Positions 21,065-32,034 of a stretch of 64,000 nucleotides of DNA are shown piece after piece. Position 1 is the stretch's first letter. Each line of letters opens with the position of its first letter. The position numbers and the translations under genes were made by a program. The DNA is from Vitellaria paradoxa (taxonomy: Eukaryota; Streptophyta; Magnoliopsida; Ericales; Sapotaceae): positions 44,006,250 to 44,070,249 of the forward strand of contig CM034233.1 of NCBI GenBank assembly GCA_019916065.1, given 5' to 3'. Under the pieces are notes generated by a model. The model was not told where the DNA came from. It saw nothing but the letters and a program-made list of their open reading frames with translations, and did no database searches.

Positions 21065-22200
21065 TTACGTCAACAATTGACACAAGGGCTTTGAAATCTC
21101 ACTAAGTGATTGAATGAACTGTCGATAAAACCCAGCATGCCCCAAAAAAGATCGAATGTCCTTCACAGACTGAGGAGTGGGAAGTTTTTGAATCAATTCT
21201 ACCTTGGCTTGATCCACTTGGATGCCTTTTTTAGAAACTACATGTCCTAACACAATGCCTTGAGTTACCATAAAGTGGCACTTTTCCCAATTTAGCACTA
21301 AATTCTTTTCCTCACATCGTGTTAAAACCAAATCAAGGTTCTTTAAGCACTGCTCAAATGAATCACCATAAAGTAAGAAATCATCCATGGATACCGCAAC
21401 AATTTCTTTTATCATTTCGCTAAAAATACTAATCATGCAATGCTGAAAGGTAGCAGGAGCATTGCAAAGGCCAAAGGACATCCTTTTATATGCAAAGGTG
21501 TCGAAAGGACAAGTAAAAGTAGTTTTAGCTTCATCCTCTAAGGTAACCTCTATTTGGTTATAGGCTGAATAGCCATCTAAAAAAATAATAATATGCGTGT
21601 GCAGCTACTCTTTCTAGAACTTGATCTAAGAATGGAAGAAGAAAGTGATCTTTCCTTGTAACTACATTGACTTTTCTGTAGTTAATGCACACCTGTCAAC
21701 CAGTTTGGATTCGAGTTGGAACCAACTCATTATTCTCATTCTGAACCATTATAACTCCTGATTTCTTAGGAACTACTTGTGTAGGACTCACCCATTTAGA
21801 ATCAGAGAATAGATAAATTATTCCTACATCTACTAATTTCAAAACCTTAGCTCTCACTACTTCTTTCCTGTTCGGATTGAGTCATCTTTGCATTTGACGA
21901 ACTGGTTTGGCATCCTCTTCTAAGTATATACGATGTGTGCAAAAGAGGGGACTTATACCCATTAAGTTTGCCACTGACCATCCCAAAGCTTTCTTGCATC
22001 TTTTCAAAAGATCAACTAATATATACTCTTGATGGGTGGTCAATTCTGAAGAAATAACTACGGGGTATGTTTCTCCCTCACCTAGAAAAGTGTATTTCAA
22101 ATTATGAGGTAGGGGTTTTCTATCAGGACTTGGAGCTTTTACTTCTGAGGATTCTACTTCATTCAAAAGCGATCCCAGATTTTCAGAGGCTGGTACCCAT
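21065..22200 (-). pseudogene. Element B reverse transcriptase, decayed
   Basis: Two longer open parts. At 22166-21882: KYTFLGEGETYPVVISSEL, ALGWSVANLMGISPLFCTHR, then the start of RQMQRRLNP. At 21481-21065: MSFGLCNAPATFQHCMISIF, VSMDDFLLYGDSF (the palm motif with both catalytic Asp), GIVLGHVVSKKGIQVD and FLGHAGFYRQFI. The gap (21882-21481) contains fingers and palm sequence in shifted frames. The motif form xMDDFxxxGDSF is typical of Athila/Tat-type RT. Confidence 0.9.
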
Positions 22201-23040
22201 TTTCCTACAGATCTGATAGGGCAAATCTCTAATCAATCAACAATTACTCTTAATTCTTGGTTTAATATCAGGGAATTCAATTTTTCCTCGCTAAAACAAA
22301 TTGCTTTTTTTAAAGGATCCTCAATGAATTCACAATCAATATTATCCTGGACTATAGTTTCAACTAAGTCCACTTCTTGTACATCAGGCACCTCTTTTGG
22401 TTGTTTGGTGACATGAAAGATATTCGTTTCATATTTAATATTAACCAAAGATATTTTCATGGACCCATTCCTACAATTGATTAGAGCATTCGATGTTACT
22501 AAGAATGGTTATCTAAGAATTACTGGTGTCTGATTTGGTGCAGATAAACTGGTAAGTGGTTGAGTATCCAAAATTATAAAATCCACTGGGAAATAAAAGT
22601 TTTCCACTTATACCATTACATCTTCAACTATACCACATGCGACTTTAATTGATCAATCTACAAGCTGCAAAGTCACACAGGTAGGTTTTATTTCTCCTAA
22701 ACCCAATTGTTTATACACTGAATAGATGAGTAAATTTACATTTGCTTCTAAATCAAGCAGTGCTCGACTAATATAATACTTCCCTATGTAGTAAGATATT
22801 GTAGGATAACTAGGGTCTTTATATTTTTGGGGGTGTACAACATTGTACTATGACACTTGCTTGCTCGGTGAGAAATGCTTTTTCTTTTACATTCAATCCC
22901 CTCTTTACAGTACATAATTCTTTTAAGAACTCAACATATAAAAGGATTTGCTTAATTGCATCAAGGATAGGTATATTGATTTTTACTTGTTTGAATATCT
23001 CTAGCAATTCAGTGGCTTAGGCTTCCTTCCTAGGTCTTAA
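22201..23040 (-). pseudogene. Element B aspartic protease region, decayed
   Basis: Minus-strand sequence near 22790-22690 reads ALLDLEANVNLL and then YSVYKQLGLGEIKPT. The usual active site in this clade is DLGASVNLL, so G and S have become E and N and the enzyme would be inactive. After this come VDFIILDTQ, SNALINCRNGSMKISL and then FHVTKQPKEVPDVQEVD (22460-22233). The order fits the gag-protease-RT layout. A 62-residue frame at 22819-23007 belongs to the linker before the protease. Confidence 0.8.
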
Positions 23041-23944
23041 AATCTTTGGGGAAAATGGTGCTTTGGGAACATATTCCCTAGGCACTAGCATTGGTTCTTC
23101 TCCCTTTTCTTCTTCTTTCCCCTCTTCCTCTTGTTTTCGATCTCTTTTTCATACTCCCTATTATCGATTACAATTGGTTGTTTTCCTACCTTCTTATTAT
23201 CTCCTAACATCTGTTTAGGTTCCTACTCTTCCCTACTCTCTACTTTCTTAGGGTGAATGATTTTATCTACAATTTTATCGCTCCTAAGCATCGTGATATT
23301 TTGTACCTGTTCAACATTCCCAGGCACATTAGAAGACCCTTCAACTTGTTTAGCTTGAGCCACTGGACTTGGATGAGGTTGAGTAGGAAATTGACCCTTT
23401 GGTTGTGCAGCCAATGTTTGATTAGCAGGGTCAATTGACTCTTAATATCATCCAAAGTTCCATTATTTTGGGCCCAAAATGAAGATTATGTATTCATAAA
23501 CTGTTGAAGTGTCTCTTCAGTGGATTTCTTGTTTGAGGGAATATATGGAGTATGTGATGATCCCACATTTGGGCATCCCTAATCCTTAATTATGACACAA
23601 ATGTTCCTAAATCGAGTTAGGTGATCGTATGGATTTTTAGAGTCCGTACCATGAAAATTAGGTAACAACTGTATCATACCAGGTTTGGAATTGAAGGCCC
23701 TCTAATTTTCTGGCCAAACTATACAAGATTTAGGAGTATGGCTATCTTGCTGCAATATATCCCTCATGGAACGTCTAGCAGCAACGGCTTGATTTTCAGC
23801 CATCCCTAGAGTTAGAGTAGGAGGTCTAGGAATTTGAACTTCTACTAAAAGATTCTTAGGTTCAAATGGAGGATCTAAGGGTTTAGGACGCTTTAATATA
23901 CCATCCTCCCCACTAGTCCAAATTAAGCTAAGAGAAATAAGCAC
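23041..23944 (-). pseudogene. Element B gag, with central deletion
   Basis: The N-terminal part (about 23800-23702) reads MAENQAVAARRSMRDIL and onward. It is followed by SKPGMIQLLPNF, NPYDHLTRFRNIC (23680-23600), the opening of an Athila-type gag. The next recognisable sequence is the C-terminal linker (QFMNT, LDDIKSQL near 23500-23430). The capsid core of roughly 150-200 residues seems to be missing, presumably deleted near 23580. The ATG at 23944 gives a longer, less likely N-terminus; the MAENQ start near 23803 is preferred. Confidence 0.65.
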
Positions 23945-24099
23945 TGTAGAAATACTGTGATCCGGACCAGTAGAGTGGGTATTTGGACCACAAACAGTTA
24001 CTCTATGAACTTAAAGAGAAACTTTGGAAAATTTTTTTTTTAAGGGCAACAAACTAACTTAAAAACAAAAGTAACCTAAAAACTATAATTTGGTACCTA

Positions 24100-24112
24100 G
24101 GCAACGGTGCCA
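24100..24112 (-). other. Element B primer-binding site (tRNA-Asp type)
   Basis: The minus strand reads TGGCACCGTTGCC, one mismatch from TGGCGCCGTTGCC, the complement of the 3' end of plant tRNA-Asp. It lies 6 bases inside the 5' LTR edge (24119). Athila-type elements use this primer. Confidence 0.85.
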
Positions 24113-24118
24113 AAAACT

Positions 24119-25592
24119 TGACCGCATCTAAACAGTGCGTCTAAACCAAACCCTAAGTGCAAGGGTGTGCGATGTAGTTTTAACTCGGTGAGACCGAGGT
24201 CGAATCCACAGGGAACCTACGTGTTAGTTTCTAGGTTTTATAAATTATCAATCCTAAATTCAGTAAAGTTTAGAAAATTGGGAAATACTAAAATTCTACA
24301 TTTTGGAAGATGAAACAGATCACTACCAATCATTCAATTGAAAAGGTTTTAGCAAGAAAAGTTTGGATTCAATAAAGTCACTAATAAAAGCAGATTACTC
24401 AAGTAAAAATAGAATAAATAAGAACGTAAATTCAGAAGTGTAAAATAACTTAGCTATGGAATGATTCAAATGACAATCAAACAATTAAATAATACTATTG
24501 ATTCAACTTTCAATTCTAGGTGGGTTTATTATTTCACAATGTGATGTGCTTTTTACTACAATCTAAAGTTCACGTAAATGAACAAATAGATTGGAAAGAT
24601 ATTTTCATTGAAAACTCATTATTTTCCCAATATCAGTTTTATACTCTCGTTTAGGATTATAAAACCAGAAGATTTCTCTTTAATACTTCTTGGGTTCAAA
24701 TCTAATTCTTTTACTCCAAAAATATCAATGCAAAGTTTTAATCGAAAACCCTTACCAGTGATTACAAGGAATATAGTCAAGGATTTCCGTTTTCGAATGT
24801 TTTTAAAATAAATAAAAATCAGATCTAAATATCGTAGATGCCTACACATGTGTTTTCACATGAAATGCACAAATCTACGCACATCACAATGTTTATAATA
24901 ACCCACCCTTCCTTAATTTGTTGAATTAAGAGGAAATAAAGTTACGCTAACATTATTTCAATATTCATGACAAACATAAAGATAGTCAAATTAATAAATA
25001 TAAAAGAAGAGTATGTTATTAAATCAATGAACGAATGTACTGTACTTCGAAACTGAATTAGATGCAAAATGATGAATAAGGAAAATTGATAATGCTCCTA
25101 CGAACAATCCACAGAACTTCGCTAACATACTCCAAACAAAAACAAAAAGAAAAACTCTCAAAAAAACTCCATTAAAAATCTGAAATGAATGTAATATAGA
25201 AGTGCCAATACGACTGTACAAAGTCCATATATATAATGATACGTAAAACCCTAAAGACTGAGCAGAACCGTGCAAATCAACCCATTATGGTCCGAACCGT
25301 TCATCGGGGTGTCTGGACCACAGTGTCCTTCCTCCTCAGTTTTTGCTTTGTTTCTCCAACTTAGTCCTTGACCGGGTCCAGACCACTTGTGGGGGTGTCT
25401 AGACCACAGTGTCTTTTTCATCATCTAAGTCGCTTTTGTCACTGCTAATTTCGATTATTTCATCATTTTCCTGCAATTTAGAATATAAACTTAATAGGTG
25501 AAAAAAAATAACAAAACTCTTAAATTTATTAACTTAATGATGAATTAAGGTCAAATTATGGAGTTTGTAATTACACTTTTCAAGTGTAATCA
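24119..25592 (-). repeat. Element B 5' LTR
   Basis: 1,474 bp, starting TGATTACACTTG and ending GATGCGGTCA on the minus strand. It aligns end to end with 12915-14404. It carries the motif cluster at 25285-25415 (TGGTCCGAACCG, GGGTGTCTGGACCACAG, GGGGGTGTCTAGACCACAG). The ORFs at 24608-24849 and 25024-25275 lie inside it and are not credible genes. Confidence 0.9.
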
Positions 25593-25597
25593 CAAGT

Positions 25598-25940
25598 ATT
25601 TTTAATAATTTCTTCTTAAAAGAGTATATTGAGATTTGGTAAAAAGGAAAAATTAAGTCCTCGCTATAGCAAATCATACACGATTAGACAGACCCATCTA
25701 AGTTTCATGATGTATTCCATGTGTTAACATTGGGTGAGAATATTTTAGATCAGTTTCATATGCTGATTTCTCAACTAATTGAGTTAAAAGAAGATTTGTT
25801 TTATATAGAAGAACTAGCACAAAATCGTGATAGAAGGGAATTCAACTTAGTGAAATAAGACAATATCATAAGTGAAAATAGCAGTGGAGAAGTCATTCTA
25901 TGGAGGTGGCCAAGTGGGTCAGAATTTCGAAAACAAAATT
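25598..25940 (+). pseudogene. Element A integrase C-terminus and worn chromodomain, right part
   Basis: This resumes the pol of A after B. Frames give VFL, then RFGKKGKLSPRY near 25640, a conserved tail of gypsy integrases, then worn equivalents of the VFHVSML region (25700-25730). Near 25880-25940 a reading KIAVEKSFYGGGQVGQNFEN looks like a mutated form of the chromodomain stretch around HxVEEATWE followed by FENKIL. Stops break it. The chromodomain call is tentative. Confidence 0.6.
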
Positions 25941-25958
25941 CTTTAAGGGGACGAGAGT
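25941..25958 (+). other. Element A polypurine tract
   Basis: The purine-rich AAGGGGACGAGAG directly before the 3' LTR start is the expected plus-strand primer. Confidence 0.7.
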
Positions 25959-28516
25959 TATGACATCTCAAATTTTTAATGCATTATTACGTTAATTGGT
26001 ATTTTATGTTTAACCACTTTAGTTGTGTTGATTTGGTATTATTTTAAACTGTTACTTAACTTTGGTATTATATGATATTTTTAATTAACTTTAATGGGGT
26101 AAGTAGTAGATATTTGGTATTATGTGAAATTGTAATTAATTTTTAATGGGATAATTATATTAACTGATTAATTAAAATAATGATATATAAATACATTTGC
26201 ATATATATGTATATAATGGTATATATACATATAAAATAGGTAAGTGTGAGGTGGGGCCCATGAATAGTAAAGGGTATGTATAAGGAAGGAAGTCTTAGGA
26301 CAAGAAAGAAAAAGAAGAAGAAGACAAAAGAGAAAGGGGGGAGGATAAAGTCATCCCAAAATGAGAAGGCAGTGAAAAGGAAAAAAATAAATAGGAAGGA
26401 GGAAGAGATCATAAGAGAGAAAATAGAAGGTAGAGAGGAAGAAAAGAGCACAAGGAGGGGAAAAATTACAGAGGAATGTAAGGTATTTTATTTTAGTAAT
26501 TTATAAATTAGTTCTATGACAGTTTTAAATAAATTAATATGTTAAAGATATAATGATTTTATGCTGTTTATTAGATTTTACTTATTTAATTTCTTTGGGT
26601 AAATTTAGGATCTAGGGATAGTCAGCAGCCACCTCAATACTTTCATATTGTCAGAATATTTGCTATCCAAGTGAGAGTGTGGTAAATTTAAAGGTAAAAG
26701 ATAATAAATGTAAATTAATAAATTTTATTTCTTTAATATTAATCATTTGTGATAAGAAATATTGATTGTTATGAATTAATTTTGTTACTGGGAAATTGAG
26801 ATTATAGAGAAAGTTAACTGTAAGAATTAATATTTTTATTTACAAAATTATTTGTGCAGAGAAATTGACTATTCATGATTTATTATGTTGACAGTAAATT
26901 ATAAATATATATGAAGTAATAAGTGTGAATTGATTATTTTTATTATTTTAATATTAATTAGTTAATTATGATTATTTATGAGAAAATAATATTTATATTT
27001 GAGAAATTATTTATGTAGTAATTCAGTTGATGATAAAGTGGTGACTATCTATAGAATAAGTCCGTGTGAATAAACAAAAATAATAATATTGATTATTTGT
27101 GAAAGAATTGTATTGATGGTTATGAGACAATAAAGGTGAACTTTATTTAAGAAATTATTTGCGAAAAATATTAAATGATTATTATAAAATTTTATATTTT
27201 TATAAGAGAAATTATTTGAAGTGATAATAAAAAATATTGACCGTCTATGAATTGATTATGTGATGGTGACTTACAATTATTTTTGAAATAATAAACGTGA
27301 GCATTAATATTTTTATTTAGGGAATTAGTTTTGTTAAAATTGAATTATAAGTATTTATGGAATGATAATTAGTAAAATTGATATTTTTATGTAAAGAAAT
27401 ATGAATTAATTGTGTTGATAGGGATTTATGATTATTTATGAAATGTTAGTGTGTGGATTGATATTTTTATCTAAGGAATTATTTATTGTTCGTGAATTAA
27501 TTATGGTAATGTCAAGCAATGATTATTTATGGTATTATAAATGTAAAGTGATATCTTTATTCGAGAAAATTAATAATAATAAATCATAATAATAATAAGA
27601 AATAATAAATACCATTGCATAGCATAGATTATGTGTATTACACGTACATTAAGGCCAGATGGGGTCAGGCCAGATGAAACCAAAGATGAGGCCAGATGGG
27701 GCTAATAGGACATGTTAAAAAGTCAATATTCATAGTTGAGTGCTCAACTCATAGGCCAGATAGGACCAACTACGTGCTGCAGTAATATTTGAATTATTCA
27801 TCACACATACATATCACGACACTGCTAGATGGGGCATGTGGTAGTTATGATATGATGAGATATTCTTTTTACCATTATCAGATATCGTATAATGATGTGA
27901 TGAGGTTGATGATTGAAAAATGGTGATAATGATATGATGACGTATTTGTGTCATTACCAGATGGGGCATAATGTGATGTTAAGAGTTGATGATAAAACAT
28001 GGTGTTAATGATGTGATGTGATGTTGTTATCATTGCTGAATTTAAATCCTGGTTATTTATGAGATTATTGGTTATGTAATTAATTGTGGATATATATGTC
28101 ATGAAACTGTCAATTAGGGTGAAATGTCAGAATGAGTTTTGAAGAAAATGTGATGTAAATAAAAAGTAACCTTGAATTATATTATTACAATAAAAAGTGA
28201 ATAATTTATTATCTTTGATTTTAAGTATAATACTTCCATTGAGTGTGTGACACCCACACCTAAATCTTAAATTTTTTGAGTTAGGAGTGCTTGCATGTGC
28301 TGGAAAAGAATCCAAGTGGTGAATGGTCTATTTCTCCATTTTAATCCTAGTCTTGTGTTGATTTTTGGTGTTTGCAGAAATAAACTTAAAAGTGACAATT
28401 TGTGAGATGTTATATTTATTTGTATACACATAAAATGTGATTATTGTTCTAGAGGATTTATGAGTGTTCACCATATCGAAGGGATTAAAAATGTATCCTA
28501 AAATAGGGGTGTGACA
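25959..28516 (+). repeat. Element A 3' LTR
   Basis: 2,558 bp from TATGACATCTC (TG changed to TA) to GGGGTGTGACA. It is AT-rich in the middle (26900-27600). A block of GGCCAGATGGGG-type repeats lies at 27650-27780 and a near-palindrome AGTTGAGTGCTCAACT at 27734-27749. ORFs at 26155-26506, 27878-28102 and 28328-28681 are low-complexity or chance frames. Confidence 0.85.
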
Positions 28517-30187
28517 ACCTTCTCCAATCATTAAAAGCCAAACATTCAAATCATCACCATAGTTCTCAATAATAAATCTAATTATTATCTTTCTTAATCT
28601 CATCATTATCAAAATTACAATCACATTCATGTTCTCATTTATGAGGTAGGTACAACCAACATCATATTTATAGGCCAACACCTAATGTAACAATAAACCG
28701 AAATTTGTCATTGTTTACGGCCACGATTAGCCAAAATATACGTCATGTTGTGGGCTATTAACCTACCACCATAACACCAATCCCTGCGCAGGTTTTAAGT
28801 CTTTCAACCCTAAGGTAATCTCTATATCCTTCCTATTTTTCCTATACTCTCCATCCCTGTCAGACAATATCAACCACATTTATACTTTTATCTCCTTTCA
28901 ATGTTATGACCAGTATCAACATCATTTTGCCATCTCATTTAAAGAAACAATATTATACCAAATAGTGTCAATAATCCCAATTTATTCTTAGTAACAAAAA
29001 TCTCAATTTACCAATTCATCTCTTTCAACTTTTCTTATTCATATTTTATTCATGTAATCATCATATATTATTAAGGTTTCTATGATTATCACAATCCAAA
29101 ACAATCATTGTTTTATAATATCCATATCAGGTTCTAAAATCATCTAATTATAACATTAACATGCATATCATTCATATAATCATCAATTAAATAATGTCTT
29201 TAAATTAGTGAATTTTCCTTTATTATTTTCAATGACATCTTTAAATCTCATATACGCATCCTAATAATCACCTCATTCTTAAAACCTTAAGTTAGAAAGA
29301 CAACTTCGTAACCTAAAAGGAGCCAAAAAAATTCTGGATAGGAGGGGTTGGGCACCTGATTGTGTCCCTTCCCATGCGCCCGGGATAGTGGGCACCCTAC
29401 AAGGATTATTCTTAAGCATCTGGGGTGGCAGGCACCCCACAAGGAAAGTTCTAGTGTGCCCAAGATTTAGGCAATGTGCTTAGGGTTTAAGCTCTATTTC
29501 CGTTTTCTCAGGGTTGGACCCCAATTCCTCAATTTTGCCAATTATAGGATTGTTTCCTTTGTGCTCTTTATTTAAACAATAATATACAACTTAGATAACA
29601 CAAACTAAATAGTTAATTTAAGATTTTGTGAAGCACAGATCATGCTGTAAAACTACAATTCCTTCATTGACTTCACACATATACATACACATATAAAGGT
29701 AATCACTTATGATTTCTCTAATAATAGAAATGTACAACATCCATTAACTCAACAACCACAACCAAATATCATCTACATACTATATATGTAAGCAAAATGC
29801 AAAAGTTCCCTACCTCAAGTGAAGAACTAAAGAGAAACAGTGAATCGTAAGAAGACCAAAACTTCACCAGAGAACCTAAAAACTTCGTATATGCTATACG
29901 CTCAAACCGTTAATCCTAACATCAAAATTTTTATACCATTGTGTTTAGAATGGATTCAGTTTTACTTCTGTAAGTTTAATTTGAAATCAATGGAGGTTTG
30001 GTACACTTATTGTTCCTCTACGATCATCGGCTCTCTCGATCTCTCTTCTCCTCCTTCTCTAGCTAAACTAACACGCATATACAATATGCATATATATATA
30101 TATATATAATCCATACTTGAAGGCCAAGCCTGCAGTAGGATATACCTAGTCTCTCCCTATCCTGCAATCTCTCCTATAATAGCCTGA
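28517..30187 (-). repeat. Element F 5' LTR, outer part (right of the A insertion)
   Basis: Continues the LTR that stops at 8986. The stretch 28700-28860, on the minus strand, aligns with 33660-33860 of the solo LTR (the AGATTACC, GGTTGAAAGAC, AACCTGCG and TAGCCCACAACAT blocks, in order). At 29341-29470 it carries a cluster of GGGCACC-type motifs. The part 29495-30187 is repeated at 4025-4690. The outer boundary is unclear: homology to the 3' copy fades near 30187 and no TGTAACACC start is visible before 30252. The 29840-30109 frame is not a gene. Confidence 0.65.
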
Positions 30188-30252
30188 GAAACTGAGACAA
30201 AAATGACCAACAAAGCATCAAACTAACCAACTACGGAAGTTGATGTTAGTAA

Positions 30253-32034
30253 TGTCGGACACTCGACCTTCTTTGGGCGTGCACCTAGGACACTCCACTA
30301 ATCACGCCTCTAACCTCATAATTCAGGACGGACGACATAGGAATATAAAAACTAAATAAAATAAATAAAAATCTTATCTGAAGTTAATTCACAATGAATT
30401 ATAATCATCAGTATATCTAAAATCATTCATCATACTAATCTACAAATAAAATTTAAGTACGTTCGTTATCATCAATTAAACAACAATATAATTCACTTTA
30501 ACTCTATCTTCTTTAACATCATCAAAGATCTACACGGTCAGAATATATTTTATAATCATATTTATATTTCTCAAAATCTTGATATCATAAGTATAAGCCT
30601 CAAACCCACACTCTAGGTCACATAATTTATAATATTAGTAGTTTAGCTCTCAATTAAGAAGAATAAACACAAATACTAGTATTCATAGTTAAGACCGAAC
30701 TTAGGCTACTCAAGCCAAAACTATCTACGTATCCCACCTCAGGAATCAGGTCGCTGTAGTTCTTAATTTTTTATTCAATGTTCACAATCTAACTTGTTGC
30801 TGACAAAATCACACATTAAACATTATTATAATTAACAATCTCAGTATATCAACACATAGTAATAGTCTATGCAATCTCATGTAATGGATAAAGATGGAAT
30901 GCAATGCCAATGCATATTCTCTAATCTCCTTCAATCCCTACCTTATCTTAGGATGGGTGACACTTAACAAAGCACACGGAGCCATCAATCATATCATTTA
31001 TGCTTACGGTGAATGTATATCTCAATACATATCACGAGTAGGGAACTGAGTTACACCCCCACAAGTGTAAGACTCAGGGAAATTGAGTTACATCACTTGA
31101 CCCTTCTGCTAAGGAACTGAGTTACACCTTTAGTCAAGCATCTACTTAGCTTAAGCAGGTCCAAGTGTAGTCCAGAGACATCTCATTACACATCACCTTA
31201 AGATTAACGTAACAACTGCAACAACTAATCTCTAGTTTTATATATCAACTAGGAATTATTCAGTCTTTTCAAATTTTATTTTATCATTTTTCTCAAAATC
31301 AAAGATCCCATCCACATACACCGTGGCTCAGCACGTTAATAATATAAACATGACACACTTGGCCAATTAATAATCACAATATTAAACTAGAGGATGCATT
31401 CCAACTAAATGTACATGATATGCTCGATCACGTAAATAAATATCATTTTAATATGAAAATGCATTCCCACTAGGTTTGAGGATGATTTGAGATCCATTTT
31501 ATTTTTAGAAATCAATAATCAATGATTTTAGGCACAACCTAATGTTTAAAAACTCAAAATTTTCAATTTTAGAAAATCCAACCCGACCTTGTTTAGACTC
31601 GCGTTCTAACCAACTAGTTCCTATACATAAGCACCAGTAATGGTATATCAATAGCACCAGTACTTGTCTACAGGAACCAGCAAACTCCCAACCTCGTGTG
31701 GACCCTCGTGCGAACAATAGGTTGTCCAAACCACAATGCTTATAAGCCTATTTTTCGGTTCGTTTTCAACAAACTTTGAATCAAAATACCTTAAATCATC
31801 CATTTAAGCCACAATATCAACAATCAATCATATATAAACATGTAAACATCTCAAAAATATATTTATCCAACATTTATTTCAACAATAACTCAAAACAATA
31901 TGAGATTTCAACATATATGTGCATATATATACGCATTCATATGTACATATATACACATAACAACAAATCAACCAATATTTCACCAAATCAAGCAAATGAT
32001 ATATCAAAATCATGCTAACAACAAGTATAAACAT
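30253..32034 (-). repeat. LTR-like sequence G, left piece (tentative)
   Basis: No coding sequence. The minus-strand end reads GGTCGAGTGTCCGACA, an LTR-like end at 30253. Inside are repeats of GGAACTGAGTTACACC (31030-31130) and a diverged GTGGACCCTCGTGCG / TTGTCCAAACCACA motif at 31695-31740. The solo LTR interrupts it at 32035 and it resumes at 34786. No matching target duplication was found for G, so its nature as an LTR is inferred. The frames at 31505-31729 and 31776-32094 look fortuitous. Confidence 0.35.

Larger units (their letters stand above)
12915..25592 (-). mobile_element. Element B: Athila-type Ty3/gypsy retrotransposon nested in A
   Basis: 12.7 kb on the minus strand. It has two LTRs of about 1.48 kb, a tRNA-Asp priming site, gag-PR-RT-RH-IN, two further sense ORFs after the integrase and a 1.8-kb 3' non-coding region. 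Target duplication is cacgt (12910-12914) against caagt (25593-25597), four of five. The integrase C-terminal reading of A resumes directly (GNHV then FL), confirming the joint. The tRNA-Asp primer, the form of the integrase, lack of a chromodomain and extra 3' ORFs all point to the Athila/Tat side of gypsy. The LTRs differ by several percent by eye. Confidence 0.9.
8987..28516 (+). mobile_element. Element A: chromovirus-type Ty3/gypsy retrotransposon, carrying B and a MITE
   Basis: It is bounded by LTRs that start TGTGACATCTC / TATGACATCTC and end TATGACA / TGTGACA. It has an initiator-Met priming site at 10358 and a polypurine tract before 25959. Flanking 5-mers are accct (8982-8986) and acctt (28517-28521), a four-of-five target duplication. 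The sequence on both sides belongs to the LTR of F, so A inserted there. Its own sequence is about 6.8 kb once B (12.7 kb) is removed. The integrase end and a worn chromodomain after B place it with chromoviruses; Tekay-like clade is only a guess. Confidence 0.85.
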
